NCBI RefSeq assembly: GCF_002921135.1
Contig: NZ_PQVJ01000019.1
Coordinates: 1 to 64,000 of the forward strand
DNA length: 64,000 nucleotides
From: Avibacterium gallinarum
GTDB lineage: Bacteria; Pseudomonadota; Gammaproteobacteria; Enterobacterales; Pasteurellaceae
Direction of reading: 5' to 3'
The position numbers were made by a program, and so were the translations under genes. Under the pieces are notes generated by a model. That model saw nothing but the letters and a program-made list of their open reading frames with translations. It did no database searches and was not told the DNA's origin. Shown one piece after another: positions 48,857-59,487 of this stretch (position 1 is the first letter of the stretch; the number at the start of each line of letters is the position of its first letter).

Positions 48857-49609
48857 CTAATCAACTTTATTTGCTTGCTGTTCAAGTTTGACTTGTGCCA
48901 GCAGTTTCCGTTGTTCGTCAGTCAGAGCTAGGCTTTCCAATAGCTCAGGGCGTCTTAACCAGGTTCGCAATAACGATTGTTTTAACCGCCATTTACGAAT
49001 TTCTTCGTGGTTGCCCGACATCAACACCGCAGGTACAGACATTCCGTCTAGCACTTCTGGGCGAGTATAGTGAGGGCAGTCAAGCAAACCATCGGCAAAA
49101 GAATCTTCTTCTGCGGAGGCCTGTTTGCCTAGCACTCCGGGGATAAAGCGTGCAACGGCATCAATCAATGTCATTGCAGGTAATTCACCACCAGTGAGAA
49201 CGTAATCACCGACCGACCATTCTTCGTCAATCTCAGTTTGGATCACTCGTTCGTCAATACCCTCGTAACGACCACAGACTAAAATCAATTTTTGATTTTG
49301 TGCCAACTCTGTTACGCCATTTTGATCGAGTTTACGTCCTTGTGGTGAAAGATAAATCACCTTCGCCCCTTCTCCTGCTGCCGTTTTAGCCGCTTGGATT
49401 GCATCACGCAATGGTTGCACCATCATCAACATTCCAGGCCCACCGCCATAAGGGCGGTCATCAACGGTTTTATGTTTATCCGTGGTGAAATCACGCGGAT
49501 TCCAACACTGTACTTGCAAGAGATTTTGTTTTACGGCTCTGCCCGTTACCCCATACTCAGTAATCGCTTTAAACATTTCGGGGAACAATGAAACAAGACC
49601 AATCCACAT
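48857..49609 (-). CDS. trmD: tRNA (guanine-37-N1) methyltransferase TrmD
   Basis: TrmD makes m1G37 to prevent frameshifting. The 250-aa SPOUT product has the deep-knot SAM site ([46 protein letters not shown]). It is full length. Confidence 0.97.
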   Translation of the reverse strand: MWIGLVSLFPEMFKAITEYGVTGRAVKQNLLQVQCWNPRDFTTDKHKTVDDRPYGGGPGMLMMVQPLRDAIQAAKTAAGEGAKVIYLSPQGRKLDQNGVTELAQNQKLILVCGRYEGIDERVIQTEIDEEWSVGDYVLTGGELPAMTLIDAVARFIPGVLGKQASAEEDSFADGLLDCPHYTRPEVLDGMSVPAVLMSGNHEEIRKWRLKQSLLRTWLRRPELLESLALTDEQRKLLAQVKLEQQANKVD

Positions 49610-49671
49610 TGTTATTTTCCTAATTTGTAGGCTCGAAATGCTACAACCTAAAGCTCACTGTATGCCTGAGT

Positions 49672-50199
49672 TTAGAAACCAGCGTCCCAATCCACTTCAA
49701 TAGTCTTGGTGGTGAGATCTACTCTTTTAACTACTTGTTCATACAAAAACGGAATTAACCGTTCTTGTTTTCCAAAAGCATCTTTTTGACTTGCTCGCAC
49801 AACTAATACATCATTTGAGCCAGTTTCCATCATTTCAGCCACCGTTCCCATATTGTAACCTTGTAGATTCACCACTTGGCAGCCAATTAAATCGTGCCAA
49901 TAATAATCCCCCTCTTCAAGTTCAGGGAATACAGATAAATCTACGCCAATTTCAACATTAGTTAGGGTTTGTGCGATTTCACGATCATTAATGCCTTTTA
50001 ATTTAACAATAAGTTCGTGATTATGATGTTTCCAACTTTCTAATTCTGTTGGCTGCCATTGGCCTTTAATTTTTAAAAACCAAGGCTGATAATCAAAAAT
50101 GCTTTCGGCTTGTTCTGTTGATGAATAAATGCGTAACCAACCACGAATTCCGTATGTTGAACCTAATTTACCAACTACTTCAATTCTTTGTTGCGTCAT
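49672..50199 (-). CDS. rimM: Ribosome maturation factor RimM
   Basis: RimM helps mature the 30S head by binding S19. The 175-aa product has the N-terminal RimM barrel ([17 protein letters not shown]) and the C-terminal PRC barrel ([17 protein letters not shown]). I chose the ATG at 50199 with AGGTGA 5 nt before it; a GTG three codons earlier overlaps that site. It follows rpsP by 31 bp. Confidence 0.96.
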   Translation of the reverse strand: MTQQRIEVVGKLGSTYGIRGWLRIYSSTEQAESIFDYQPWFLKIKGQWQPTELESWKHHNHELIVKLKGINDREIAQTLTNVEIGVDLSVFPELEEGDYYWHDLIGCQVVNLQGYNMGTVAEMMETGSNDVLVVRASQKDAFGKQERLIPFLYEQVVKRVDLTTKTIEVDWDAGF

Positions 50200-50230
50200 T
50201 TCATTCACCTATAAACCTTAAAAACTGCAA

Positions 50231-50482
50231 TTAAGCTGCAGCTTTTTGAGCTTCTTTTACCAAAGAGCTAACGCGATCTGATAAGCTTGCTCCTTTCTCA
50301 ACCCAAGCATTTACACGCTCAAGATTGATACGAAGACGCTCAGCTTTACCTGCCGCTAAAGGGTTGAAAAAGCCAACACGCTCAATAAAACGACCATCGC
50401 GTGGGCAACGGCTGTCAGCTACTACAATTTGGTAAAATGGGCGTTTTTTAGAACCGCCACGAGATAAACGAATGGTTACCAT
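50231..50482 (-). CDS. rpsP: 30S ribosomal protein S16
   Basis: The 83-aa product begins [41 protein letters not shown] (only the first part is needed to identify it), the invariant S16 start. GAGGAAGG precedes the ATG. It heads the operon and has a leader with a terminator-like hairpin. Confidence 0.97.
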   Translation of the reverse strand: MVTIRLSRGGSKKRPFYQIVVADSRCPRDGRFIERVGFFNPLAAGKAERLRINLERVNAWVEKGASLSDRVSSLVKEAQKAAA

Positions 50483-50510
50483 AACCTTCCTCTAATTAAT
50501 TAATACTATA

Positions 50511-50540
50511 CTAAAAGAAAACCCACATCGAAGGAGTGGG
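50511..50540 (-). terminator. Terminator-like hairpin in the rpsP leader
   Basis: CCCAC (50522-50526) pairs with GTGGG (50536-50540) around a 9-nt loop containing TTCG. On the minus strand it is followed by TTTTCTTTT. It lies between the rpsP promoter and its ATG, so it would act as an attenuator of the operon, or as the terminator of the upstream glycosyltransferase transcript. Confidence 0.6.
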
Positions 50541-50584
50541 AATGCTTACTTTTTTCTCTGTATATATAGACAAAAAGCCTGTGG

Positions 50585-50612
50585 ATTATACGCTTTTCCG
50601 ATAAAAAGGCAA
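50585..50612 (-). promoter_or_regulatory. Sigma-70 promoter of the rpsP operon
   Basis: On the minus strand TTGCCT (50612-50607) and TATAAT (50590-50585) are spaced by 16 bp. A start near 50578 gives a leader of about 95 nt that includes the hairpin at 50522-50540. Confidence 0.65.
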
Positions 50613-50643
50613 CAAATATTCGCTACGAAAAGGGTATAAATAG

Positions 50644-51672
50644 CTATGATTTCTCTGCTAAAAGATTATGATAAATTTCAGCATACTGTTTTGCCATATT
50701 TTGTGCTGAAAAATCATTATGTTGCATATACAGCTTGATATTTGCTTTTAATTCAACAAGTTGTTCTGGATTATTAAGGAGCTCTTTTAAAACTTCTTGA
50801 TAGGAATCAGGCGTGTTATGTTTGATTAGATAGCCTGTTTTGTTATTTTCAATAATATCGGGTATTCCTCCTACTGCATTGGCTATTGCTGGAACACCAT
50901 ATTGGTAACCCTCTAAAATTACAGCTCCCAATCCTTCGGAATGGGAAGGAACAATTTGTAAATCAACATTTTTAAATACCGAACCAATATAAGAGGTAAA
51001 AGGAATAAAAATAACGTTTTTTAAGTCTTTAGCCTGTTCTTTCAAGGCTTGTTCTAACTCACCTGAACCAACAATATAAAATAATATTTCAGGAAAGTTT
51101 TTTGCAAGCTCAATAGTTAATTCAAAATTCTTAACCTTTTGTAAATTGCCAATATGAGCGATAGATAGCTTTTCATTTTTCTTTGAAAAAAATGTTTGTT
51201 CAAATTCATTATTCTCTAATAAAGGTTTTATGCAGCCATAAATTGTTTTTACATTACTATTCAGCTCTCTTAAGTTATGACTAACTTGCTCGCTGATTCC
51301 AACCAACATATCAGCATTTTTATAAGATTTTGTTGAGGATTTACGTTTAAATGGAAAGGCAACATGCCTTGTTATTACAACAGATTTTCCAGAAATCAAT
51401 TTCAGAAACCCTGCGATATGTGCCCCTCTGCCATCTTGAGCATGGATAATCAACGGTTTTTTACTCAACACTAGTTTAATTAACTGAAAAAGATTTAAAA
51501 CAGTAATATTTTTATACTGTCTTAATTTCTGAATAAACTTACCATTCCTTTTCCCAAAAAAGTAAATTTTATACTCAGGTAATGCTAGCATTAATTGCTC
51601 AGTTTGGAACTCACCGCCACCAAAGCCTTTTGCCATATTAATAAATAAAATTTCGGGTTTAATCTCGTTCAT
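50644..51672 (-). CDS. GT4-type glycosyltransferase, probably for LOS
   Basis: The 342-aa product has a GT-B fold pattern: an N-terminal acceptor domain with NMAKGFGGGEFQTEQL, and a C-terminal donor domain with SIAHIGNLQKVKNFELTIEL and the EX7E-type motif HSEGLGAVILEGYQYGVPAIA (about 263-283). The codons are very AT-rich compared with rpsP or trmD, and I see no USS inside, which suggests acquisition. The sugar and acceptor cannot be told. A GT2 gene lies 16 bp upstream on the same strand. Confidence 0.85.
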   Translation of the reverse strand: MNEIKPEILFINMAKGFGGGEFQTEQLMLALPEYKIYFFGKRNGKFIQKLRQYKNITVLNLFQLIKLVLSKKPLIIHAQDGRGAHIAGFLKLISGKSVVITRHVAFPFKRKSSTKSYKNADMLVGISEQVSHNLRELNSNVKTIYGCIKPLLENNEFEQTFFSKKNEKLSIAHIGNLQKVKNFELTIELAKNFPEILFYIVGSGELEQALKEQAKDLKNVIFIPFTSYIGSVFKNVDLQIVPSHSEGLGAVILEGYQYGVPAIANAVGGIPDIIENNKTGYLIKHNTPDSYQEVLKELLNNPEQLVELKANIKLYMQHNDFSAQNMAKQYAEIYHNLLAEKS

Positions 51673-51688
51673 ATTTTTACCTTAATAA

Positions 51689-52450
51689 TTATTTAGAAAC
51701 ATCTTTTGACCATAGTTGAGCATATTTAGAAAATACTGAAAAGGATGAAAGCACCGCTAATAAAAATCCTTGTTTACCATCTAAAAAACCCGATTTTAAC
51801 AAATACATTTTAATAAAAGCACTCATTGCGTGCGTAATCCCTTGAAACAGCGTGGCTTTTTTGCCTTGTCTATGGTGCTGTTCCGCCCAAGCTTGCGCAT
51901 AGTTAGCCGATTTCACCAAGTAATGATGTAAATTTTTATAAGGATAATGCAGCAAGTTACCCGCCAATTTTTCCACTTTTGTATTGGCAGGATACACCAC
52001 TTTTTCGTGAACTAAGGCATCGTTATAGCCTGCGTACTGGGTTTGATATAAACGCACCACATAATCAGGATACCAACCTGAATGACGAATTAAGCGCCCG
52101 AACACTTCACTAATGCGCGGAATATCGTACACCACATTCGGCAAATTTTTTGCCACCACTTGCTGAATATTTTCCCTTAGCTCATCGGTTACGCGCTCAT
52201 CAGCGTCCAGCCATAGCACATAATCGGACGTAACATATTGCTGGGCAAGTTGGCGCTGTTTGCCGAAGCCTTGCCAATCGGTATTTTCATAGAATTTAGC
52301 GCCATATTGCAGGGCGATTTCTTTAGTATTATCGGTGCTGCCCGAGTCTAAAATCACAATCTCGTCCACCCAATCTTTCACGCTAGCTAAGCATTGTGCC
52401 AGATCTTGCTGTTCATTTTTTACAATCATTGCAACGCTAATGGTCGGCAT
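51689..52450 (-). CDS. GT2 glycosyltransferase, LgtF/WaaE-like
   Basis: The 253-aa product has the GT-A start [25 protein letters not shown] and the metal-binding DADER ([11 protein letters not shown]). It resembles the LgtF/WaaE family that adds glucose to heptose I of the lipooligosaccharide inner core, but no waaA or coaD is next to it here. The C-terminal region has a hydrophobic patch for membrane contact. Confidence 0.85.
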   Translation of the reverse strand: MPTISVAMIVKNEQQDLAQCLASVKDWVDEIVILDSGSTDNTKEIALQYGAKFYENTDWQGFGKQRQLAQQYVTSDYVLWLDADERVTDELRENIQQVVAKNLPNVVYDIPRISEVFGRLIRHSGWYPDYVVRLYQTQYAGYNDALVHEKVVYPANTKVEKLAGNLLHYPYKNLHHYLVKSANYAQAWAEQHHRQGKKATLFQGITHAMSAFIKMYLLKSGFLDGKQGFLLAVLSSFSVFSKYAQLWSKDVSK

Positions 52451-52534
52451 AATTTATCCCTTTTTAAAATCACTTTTGCTCTAGTGTAACGGATCTTTGC
52501 TGAAAAGAAAAAAGAATGGAAAAATCACCGCACT

Positions 52535-53185
52535 TTATTTTTCAGGGGATAAGCAATTAACCATTATGCTTAATGTTGCTTGCACCACCCAGCCAATAAA
52601 AAAAGCAAACAATAATGTGCCAATGCCCACTGTGCCGCCGAGCATAAAGCCTAATACACAAACAGTAACTTCCATAATGGTTCTGACAATACCAACCTTG
52701 CAGTGAAAGCGGTGGCAAAGCCCAACCATTAGTCCATCTCTTGGTCCGCCGCCTTGATGACAGGTGAGGTAAAACGCGGAGGCGATCCCAAAGAGCAAAA
52801 TCCCAATGATGGCATAGCCAATGCGTAATAAGATTCCACTTGGAGCGGGCAGGAAAGCAACGCTAATGCCTAAAGCCAAGGCAACCAAAAGCATATTTAA
52901 GATTGTCCCTAAGCCGACACGGAGTTTGAGTGGCAGCCACATTAGCATCACCAATGCGCTAATCAATAATGATGCCCAACCTACGCTAAATCCTGCCTGT
53001 AACGCAATGCCTTGTGAAAGCACTGTCCAAGGGGCTGATCCGAGGTTAGAAAGCAAAAGCAATCCTTCGCCAAGCCCTAAAATCAATAAAGAAAGGATAA
53101 GTACGCATAAGGGCTGAAGCTCCACAGACCAGAAGTTTTTTGCTGTCCAAGGCGTTTTGGGGAGAACTTTAAATTGATTTTTCAT
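52535..53185 (-). CDS. YczE/YitT-type integral membrane protein
   Basis: The 216-aa product has about five hydrophobic segments and the family residues LGLGEGLLLLSNLGSAPWTVLSQG and CHQGGGPRDGLMVGLC. Members are annotated as possible transporters without a known substrate. The ATG at 53185 is preferred; the earlier in-frame start would begin inside a USS. The ribosome binding site is poor. It is divergent from nupC. Confidence 0.75.
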   Translation of the reverse strand: MKNQFKVLPKTPWTAKNFWSVELQPLCVLILSLLILGLGEGLLLLSNLGSAPWTVLSQGIALQAGFSVGWASLLISALVMLMWLPLKLRVGLGTILNMLLVALALGISVAFLPAPSGILLRIGYAIIGILLFGIASAFYLTCHQGGGPRDGLMVGLCHRFHCKVGIVRTIMEVTVCVLGFMLGGTVGIGTLLFAFFIGWVVQATLSIMVNCLSPEK

Positions 53186-53426
53186 AGATAAATTTTTTGT
53201 AAATTTGCACCGCACTTTTAGTTGTGATGATAAAGGAAATTTGCCTAAATCCCAACTTCTTAATCTCTATAACATATAGCTAAAACGTTTAAGAAATTGT
53301 TGCTTTTTACAGCAAAGCAATCGCTTGCCTTCACATTTTTGTACATTTTTGCAAGCATTTCATTACAAAAAACAGTAGAATTAGCTCGCTTTTTTATATC
53401 AATTTTACATTTAAGGAAATTCTAAT

Positions 53427-54689
53427 ATGAGTAGCTTAATAAGTGTGCTAGGCATTGTTGTACTTCTTGCTATTGCCGTTCTATTATCCAGCAATCGCCG
53501 TGCGATTAGTTTGCGTACTGTAGGGGGCGCGTTATTAATTCAAATTCTGATCGGCGCATTTATTCTTTATGTGCCTGTTGGTCGTGATATTTTGCTGTCC
53601 TTATCCAATGGCGTAAGTAAAGTGATTAATTACGGTAACGAAGGGGTTCAATTTGTCTTTGGTGGTTTAGCCACTGACGCCTCTTTCAAAGCCTTTGGTA
53701 ATGATGGTTTTATTTTTGCCATTCGCGTGTTACCGATTATCGTGTTCTTCTCTGCGTTAATTTCCTTACTTTATTACATTGGTGTAATGCAATGGATCAT
53801 TAAAATCATTGGTGGTGGTTTACAAAAAGCATTAGGCACATCTAAAGCGGAATCAATGTCTGCAGCGGCAAACATTTTCGTCGGACAAACAGAAGCGCCA
53901 TTGGTGGTGAAACCTTATATCAGCAAAATGACTGAATCAGAATTGTTTGCTGTGATGTGTGGGGGCTTGGCTTCTATTGCAGGTTCTGTATTGGCAGGTT
54001 ATGCAGGTTTAGGCGTGCCATTGCCATACTTAATCGCTGCGTCTTTTATGGCAGCACCAGCAGGCTTATTATTCGCGAAATTGATCGTGCCACAAACCGA
54101 AAAATTCAATGATGACATTGAAAAAGTGGATTTAGAACAACCTTCTAATATTTTAGATGCGGCGGCGGCGGGTGCATCATCTGGTATGCAGTTGGCAATG
54201 AATGTGGGTGCGATGTTGATTGCTTTCGTGGCGTTAATCGCACTGGTTAATGGTTTATTAGGTGGCATTGGCGATTGGTTTGGTATGCCTGAGCTTTCTC
54301 TTGGTATGATCTTAGGCTGGATTTTCCGTCCGTTAGCTTGGGTGATTGGTGTGCCTTGGGACGAAGCTGCGGTTGCAGGTCAAATGATCGGGATTAAATT
54401 AGCGGTGAACGAATTTGTTGGCTACTTAGAATTTGCCCCTTACCTTGCTGCGGACGCTGCGGTACAATTAAGCGATAAAACCAAAGCGATTATTACTTTC
54501 GCCCTTTGTGGTTTCGCCAACTTCAGCTCTATCGCCATCTTAATCGGTGGATTAGGTGGAATTGCACCAAGCCGCCGTGGTGATATTGCACGTCTTGGTA
54601 TCAAAGCGGTGATCGCAGGATCATTAGCGAACCTGATGAGTGCAACCATTGCAGGTTTATTTATCGGTTTAAGTGGTGCTGCACTATAA
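53427..54689 (+). CDS. nupC: Concentrative nucleoside transporter NupC
   Basis: NupC is an inner-membrane proton or sodium:nucleoside symporter of the CNT family. The 420-aa product has the conserved [12 protein letters not shown] (about residues 151-162) and the [12 protein letters not shown] stretch with the substrate-binding Asn/Glu. AAGGAAA precedes the ATG. It is followed by deoB-deoD, so uptake and breakdown are linked. Confidence 0.94.
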   Translation: MSSLISVLGIVVLLAIAVLLSSNRRAISLRTVGGALLIQILIGAFILYVPVGRDILLSLSNGVSKVINYGNEGVQFVFGGLATDASFKAFGNDGFIFAIRVLPIIVFFSALISLLYYIGVMQWIIKIIGGGLQKALGTSKAESMSAAANIFVGQTEAPLVVKPYISKMTESELFAVMCGGLASIAGSVLAGYAGLGVPLPYLIAASFMAAPAGLLFAKLIVPQTEKFNDDIEKVDLEQPSNILDAAAAGASSGMQLAMNVGAMLIAFVALIALVNGLLGGIGDWFGMPELSLGMILGWIFRPLAWVIGVPWDEAAVAGQMIGIKLAVNEFVGYLEFAPYLAADAAVQLSDKTKAIITFALCGFANFSSIAILIGGLGGIAPSRRGDIARLGIKAVIAGSLANLMSATIAGLFIGLSGAAL

Positions 54690-54732
54690 AATGTAAGAAA
54701 AGTGCGGTAAAATTTCACCGAATTTTTTCGAT

Positions 54733-54758
54733 AACACCACGACATTGTTCGTGGTGTT
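54733..54758 (+). terminator. Hairpin between nupC and deoB
   Basis: AACACCACGA (54733-54742) and TCGTGGTGTT (54749-54758) form a perfect 10-bp stem with a 6-nt loop. The tail (GTCATATT) is only weakly U-rich, so it may be a processing or attenuation signal rather than a strong terminator. Confidence 0.6.
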
Positions 54759-54772
54759 GTCATATTAAGGCA

Positions 54773-54788
54773 AAGAAAACGTTTGCTA
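54773..54788. promoter_or_regulatory. PurR/CytR-like operator upstream of deoB
   Basis: The site centred on AAACGTTTGC matches the PurR consensus ACGCAAACGTTTGCGT at 12 of 16 positions. A second half-site, ACGCAAAC, lies at 54851-54858. LacI-family control of nucleoside catabolism is expected (CytR in E. coli). Confidence 0.5.
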
Positions 54789-54903
54789 TTGTAATAACGG
54801 TAATCACGCACAAGGTAAGAGATTTCCTTGAGCGATCATTTTTCAACATAACGCAAACATTCTGTTGCCTGAAAAGCAGAGTTCAATAATTAAGGAGCTT
54901 AAA

Positions 54904-56142
54904 ATGAAACGCGTATTTATAATGATGTTAGACTCTTTCGGTATCGGTTCAAGTGAAGATGCAGAAAAATTTGGTGATAAAGGGGCGAACACCTTAGGCC
55001 ATATTGCACAACGTTGTGCGGAAGGGCTAGAAGACAAAAATGGCCGCAAAGGCCCACTTCACCTGCCTAACTTTGAAAAACTCGGCTTAGGCTTAGCGGC
55101 GAAAGAATCTTGCGGTGAATTGCCAGCAGGGTTCAATCCAAACCCAGTGTTAATTGGTGGTTACGCTTATGCGAAAGAAATTTCCTCAGGCAAAGACACC
55201 CCATCAGGCCACTGGGAAATTGCTGGCGTGCCAGTATTATTCGATTGGGGCTATTTCCCTGATCACGAAAATAGCTTTCCGCAAGCACTTTTAGATCGCA
55301 TTGTCGAACGCGCAGGTTTAGACGGTTACCTTGGCAACTGCCATTCATCAGGCACGGTGATCTTAGATCAACTGGGTGAAGAGCATATGAAAACGGGCAA
55401 ACCGATTTTCTACACCTCAGCAGATTCTGTATTCCAAATTGCCTGCCACGAAGAGACCTATGGCTTAGATAAACTTTACGAATTATGCGAAATCGTGCGT
55501 GAAGAACTGGCTGATTACAACATTGGCCGTGTGATTGCGCGTCCATTTGTGGGCAACAAAGCAGGTGAATTTTCTCGCACAGGTAACCGTAAAGACTACG
55601 CCATTGAGCCACCAGCAAAAACCGTCTTACAAAAATTAGTGGAAGAAAAACAAGGCGATGTGATTTCAATCGGGAAAATTGCAGATATTTACGCGCACAC
55701 AGGCATTACCGAAAAAGTGAAAGCCACGGGCTTGGAAGAATTATTCGACAAAACCCTTGTGGAAGTGAAAAGAGCGGGGGAAAATTCCATCGTTTTCACC
55801 AACTTTGTAAACTTTGACTCTGATTTCGGCCATCGCCGTGATGTAGCAGGTTATGCTGCTGCATTAGAATACTTCGACAGCCGTATTCCAGAATTATTGG
55901 CCTTAATGAATGAAGATGATTTACTGATTTTCACAGCTGATCACGGTTGCGATCCAACGTGGCACGGCACGGATCACACCCGTGAGCATATCCCTGTGCT
56001 ATTATACGGTTCGCAAGTGCCAAAACAATTTTTAGGCAAACGCGACACTTTCGCTGACGTAGGGCAAACTGTCGCAGATTATTTTGATCTGCCGCAAATG
56101 GATTACGGCAAATCAATCATTGATTTTCACCATCAAGATTAA
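54904..56142 (+). CDS. deoB: Phosphopentomutase DeoB
   Basis: DeoB converts (deoxy)ribose-1-phosphate to the 5-phosphate. The 412-aa product has the N-terminal metal site [13 protein letters not shown] and the C-terminal [21 protein letters not shown], which hold the two Mn ions, and the phosphorylated Thr region [12 protein letters not shown] chose the ATG at 54904, which has AAGGAG 6 nt before it. Confidence 0.96.
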   Translation: MKRVFIMMLDSFGIGSSEDAEKFGDKGANTLGHIAQRCAEGLEDKNGRKGPLHLPNFEKLGLGLAAKESCGELPAGFNPNPVLIGGYAYAKEISSGKDTPSGHWEIAGVPVLFDWGYFPDHENSFPQALLDRIVERAGLDGYLGNCHSSGTVILDQLGEEHMKTGKPIFYTSADSVFQIACHEETYGLDKLYELCEIVREELADYNIGRVIARPFVGNKAGEFSRTGNRKDYAIEPPAKTVLQKLVEEKQGDVISIGKIADIYAHTGITEKVKATGLEELFDKTLVEVKRAGENSIVFTNFVNFDSDFGHRRDVAGYAAALEYFDSRIPELLALMNEDDLLIFTADHGCDPTWHGTDHTREHIPVLLYGSQVPKQFLGKRDTFADVGQTVADYFDLPQMDYGKSIIDFHHQD

Positions 56143-56159
56143 CTTTAAGAGGATAGATT

Positions 56160-56876
56160 ATGACTCCACATATTAACGCACCCGCTGGGGCTTTTGCTGA
56201 CGTAGTATTAATGCCGGGCGATCCATTGCGCGCAAAATACATTGCGGAAACATTCTTAGACGATGCGAAAGAAGTGACCAACGTGCGTAATATGCTCGGC
56301 TACACTGGCACTTACAAAGGACGCAAAATTTCGGTAATGGGACACGGAATGGGGATCCCATCTTGTTCTATTTACGCCAAAGAATTAATCACGGATTATG
56401 GCGTGAAAAAAATTATCCGTGTTGGTTCGTGCGGTGCGGTACGTCCAGACGTGAAATTGCGTGATGTGATCATCGGCCTTGGCGCTTGTACTGATTCCAA
56501 AGTAAACCGCATTCGTTTTAAAGATAACGACTTTGCCGCCATCGCCGATTTTGAAATGACGCAAGCAGCCGTACAAGCAGCGAAAAACAAAGGCATCAAC
56601 GTGCGCGTGGGTAACCTTTACTCTGCGGATCTTTTCTACACCCCCGATGTAGAAATGTTTGATGTAATGGAAAAATACGGCATTTTGGGCGTAGAAATGG
56701 AAGCCGCGGGCATTTATGGCGTTGCCGCGGAATTTGGTGCGAAAGCTTTAACCATCTGTACCGTATCAGACCACATTCGCACTCACGAACAAACCACCGC
56801 AGAAGAACGCCAACTCACGTTCAATGAGATGATTGAAATTGCGTTAGAAAGCGTATTACTTGGTGATCAGGCTTAA
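56160..56876 (+). CDS. deoD: Purine nucleoside phosphorylase DeoD
   Basis: DeoD cleaves purine (deoxy)nucleosides with phosphate. The 238-aa hexameric-type product has [24 protein letters not shown] and [11 protein letters not shown] with catalytic residues near TVSDH (D204-type). It follows deoB by 17 bp. Confidence 0.97.
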   Translation: MTPHINAPAGAFADVVLMPGDPLRAKYIAETFLDDAKEVTNVRNMLGYTGTYKGRKISVMGHGMGIPSCSIYAKELITDYGVKKIIRVGSCGAVRPDVKLRDVIIGLGACTDSKVNRIRFKDNDFAAIADFEMTQAAVQAAKNKGINVRVGNLYSADLFYTPDVEMFDVMEKYGILGVEMEAAGIYGVAAEFGAKALTICTVSDHIRTHEQTTAEERQLTFNEMIEIALESVLLGDQA

Positions 56877-56891
56877 TTTTTAACAAAATCT

Positions 56892-56935
56892 CACCGCACT
56901 TTACTTTATTTGCGAAATAAGTGCGGTGATTTTTT
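56892..56935 (+). terminator. USS-dyad terminator of deoD
   Basis: CACCGCACTT (56892-56901) and AAGTGCGGTG (56919-56928) are exact inverted USS copies, with TTATTT/AAATAA inside and ATTTTTTT after. It is the clearest USS terminator in the window. Confidence 0.88.
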
Positions 56936-57029
56936 TGCCTATTTTTCATCTTCTTGATCCTTGCCATATCTCACGCACGAAAATATTGCTATAATTTTCC
57001 GCAATTTATTTTCATCTCAATCATCTAAA

Positions 57030-58436
57030 ATGTTAAAGCGATTCACCCAAAAAATTCGTCATTTTATTCACCGAAAATTACGCCAAAGCTATCGTATTTC
57101 GCGTAAAACCATTGAGTTTTCCTGCTTATTGATCGGCGCGGCGTTGGTGTCCTTATTCTCACTAGGCTTTGCGAAATTTGCCGATCTTGCCTTACATTGG
57201 AATGCCCAATGGAGTGCAAAATATCCTTATGCCGTATGGCTGGTGCTGCCCTTAGGCTTGGCATTTTTAGCTTGGTTTACCGCAAAATATACCCCTTATG
57301 TTTCGGGTAGTGGGATTCCGCAAGTGATTGCCTCTATTGATATGCCGTACAGTGCTAATAAAAGTAAGCTCATTGCTTTTGGGCAAACCCTGTGGAAAAT
57401 TCCACTCACGTTTTTAGCGATGTTATTTGGTGCCTCTGTGGGGCGTGAAGGGCCGTCTGTGCAAGTGGGCGCGGCGGTAATGTATGCGTGGGGCAATGTG
57501 TGTCGCCGCCACGGCTTGGCATTCAAAGGCTTAAATGCCAATGAATTAATGGCAACAGGTGCGGCAGGCGGTTTAGCGGCAGCCTTTAATGCGCCGTTGG
57601 CTGGGGTGATTTTTGCTATTGAAGAATTAGGCCGGGGCATTTTGTTACGTTGGGAACGCCGCGTGTTACTCGGCGTGCTGACCGCAGGGTTTATTTTGGT
57701 TGCCATTGAAGGCAATAACCCTTATTTCCCGAATTATCAAGGGGAAACCTCCGTGCCTTATATGTTCTTATGGGTGATGTTATGCGGTGTAGCGAGTGGC
57801 ATATTTGGTGGCATTTTTGCTAAATTATTAGCCAAAGGCGTGGCAGGCAGCGCTCCTGCGAAAATTCGTGGTTGGATTCGCCGCCACCCTATTTATACCG
57901 CCTTTATTTTAGGTTTAATCCTTGCGGGGCTTGGTACATTCACTCACGGACAAACTTACGGCACAGGCTATGATGTGGTTACCCAAGCACTGAGCGGCAC
58001 AGAAATTGGCAGCGAAGTGGGGATAAGCAAACTGTTTGCTACAGTTGCCACTTATTGGACTGGCACAGCAGGGGGGATTTTCACCCCATCATTAACCACA
58101 GGCGCAGGCATTGGCGCGCAGATCTGGGCGCTGACTGGCGGCATTGTCGATCAGCGTTTACTGGTTTTATTATGTATGGCGGCGTTTTTGGCTGGCGCAA
58201 CCCAATCCCCGGTTACGGCAAGTGTGGTGGTAATGGAAATGACATCAAGCGAACCCGTGCTATTTTGGCTCTTGATTTGTAGCCTTATCGCTTCTATTAT
58301 TTCACGCCAATTTAATGCCAAACCGTTCTATCATTTTGCTGCAGGGCGTTTCCGTCAGCGTATTCAAGAACAGGCAAAGCAAGATGAGCTGAAACAGCAA
58401 GAACAGCAAAAAGCCGTACAAGAAGAAAACAAATAA
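57030..58436 (+). CDS. clcA: CLC-type chloride/proton antiporter
   Basis: This 468-aa inner-membrane protein of the CLC family has the anion-pathway motifs [13 protein letters not shown] (gating Glu) and GGIFTPSL, and a second Glu in FAIEELG that marks proton-coupled antiporters. E. coli ClcA helps extreme acid resistance. The ATG at 57030 is chosen over an upstream TTG because the encoded start [10 protein letters not shown] is followed by the first helix. The Shine-Dalgarno sequence is poor. The C-terminus is Gln/Glu-rich. Its stop overlaps the dusA ATG. Confidence 0.93.
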   Translation: MLKRFTQKIRHFIHRKLRQSYRISRKTIEFSCLLIGAALVSLFSLGFAKFADLALHWNAQWSAKYPYAVWLVLPLGLAFLAWFTAKYTPYVSGSGIPQVIASIDMPYSANKSKLIAFGQTLWKIPLTFLAMLFGASVGREGPSVQVGAAVMYAWGNVCRRHGLAFKGLNANELMATGAAGGLAAAFNAPLAGVIFAIEELGRGILLRWERRVLLGVLTAGFILVAIEGNNPYFPNYQGETSVPYMFLWVMLCGVASGIFGGIFAKLLAKGVAGSAPAKIRGWIRRHPIYTAFILGLILAGLGTFTHGQTYGTGYDVVTQALSGTEIGSEVGISKLFATVATYWTGTAGGIFTPSLTTGAGIGAQIWALTGGIVDQRLLVLLCMAAFLAGATQSPVTASVVVMEMTSSEPVLFWLLICSLIASIISRQFNAKPFYHFAAGRFRQRIQEQAKQDELKQQEQQKAVQEENK

Positions 58437-59434
58437 TGAATCAACAACAATTAACAAAAAAACCACCGCACTTTTATCGTGGGCGATTTTCTGTCGCCCC
58501 AATGCTGGATTGGACAACACGCCATTGTCGTTATTTTCATCGCCAATTTAGCCAACACGCCTTGCTTTATACGGAAATGGTTACCACAGGCGCGATTATT
58601 CACGCCAAATACGATCATTTAGCATTTGATCTGGCAGAAAACCCCGTGGCGCTTCAGCTTGGCGGCAGCGATCCCGAGCAGTTACAACATTGCGCAAAAT
58701 TGGCCGCCGAACGTGGCTATCAAGAAATTAATCTGAATGTGGGCTGCCCCTCTGATCGTGTGCAAAATGGAATGTTTGGCGCGTGCCTAATGGCAAAAGC
58801 GAATTTAGTTGCTCAGTGCGTGCAACAAATGCAAGCGGTGGTGGATATTCCTGTTACAGTGAAAACCCGTATTGGTATTGATGATTTAGACAGCTATGAA
58901 TTTCTTTGTGATTTCGTGCAGAAAGTGAGTCAAGCTGGTTGCCAAGAATTGATCGTTCACGCACGCAAAGCGTGGTTAAGTGGTTTAAGCCCAAAAGAAA
59001 ATCGTGAAATTCCACCGCTGGATTACGAGCGTGTTTATCGGCTAAAACGCGATTTCCCACAACTTTTGATTAGCATTAATGGCGGCATTAAAACCCTTGA
59101 AGAAATGCAACAGCATTTGCGTTATGTGGACGGCGTTATGGTGGGGCGTGAAGCCTATCAGAACCCAAGTTTATTAGGTTATATTGACCAAACTTTGTTT
59201 GATCCACAAAGCCCCATTGTGCGCCCAAGAGAAGCGGTGGAAAAAATGTTCCCTTATATTGAGCAACAGCTTTCGCAAGGTGTTCATCTCAACCACATCA
59301 CGCGCCATATGCTCGGAGCATTCCAACACTGTAAAGGCGCACGCCAATGGCGCAGACACCTCAGCGAAAACGCCCATAAAACAGGGGCTGGCATTGAAGT
59401 GGTGGAACAGGCTTTAGCCTTTGTGGAAGCCTAA
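58436..59434 (+). CDS. dusA: tRNA-dihydrouridine synthase DusA
   Basis: DusA is a flavoenzyme reducing U20/U20a of tRNA. The 332-aa product has [18 protein letters not shown], the catalytic C104 in [12 protein letters not shown], and [16 protein letters not shown] of the DusA subtype. The start overlaps the clcA stop by one base (TAATG). Its codons 9-12 (KPPHF) contain a USS. Confidence 0.95.
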   Translation: MNQQQLTKKPPHFYRGRFSVAPMLDWTTRHCRYFHRQFSQHALLYTEMVTTGAIIHAKYDHLAFDLAENPVALQLGGSDPEQLQHCAKLAAERGYQEINLNVGCPSDRVQNGMFGACLMAKANLVAQCVQQMQAVVDIPVTVKTRIGIDDLDSYEFLCDFVQKVSQAGCQELIVHARKAWLSGLSPKENREIPPLDYERVYRLKRDFPQLLISINGGIKTLEEMQQHLRYVDGVMVGREAYQNPSLLGYIDQTLFDPQSPIVRPREAVEKMFPYIEQQLSQGVHLNHITRHMLGAFQHCKGARQWRRHLSENAHKTGAGIEVVEQALAFVEA

Positions 59435-59487
59435 TTGTGCTGGATATTGAAGTAAAAAAAATGATCTGCACCCCAAATCCTAGACAC

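Noticed and set aside
50644-52450. Phase-variable glycosyltransferases by tetranucleotide repeats
   Set aside because: No run of tetra- or pentanucleotide repeats is visible in or before either gene.
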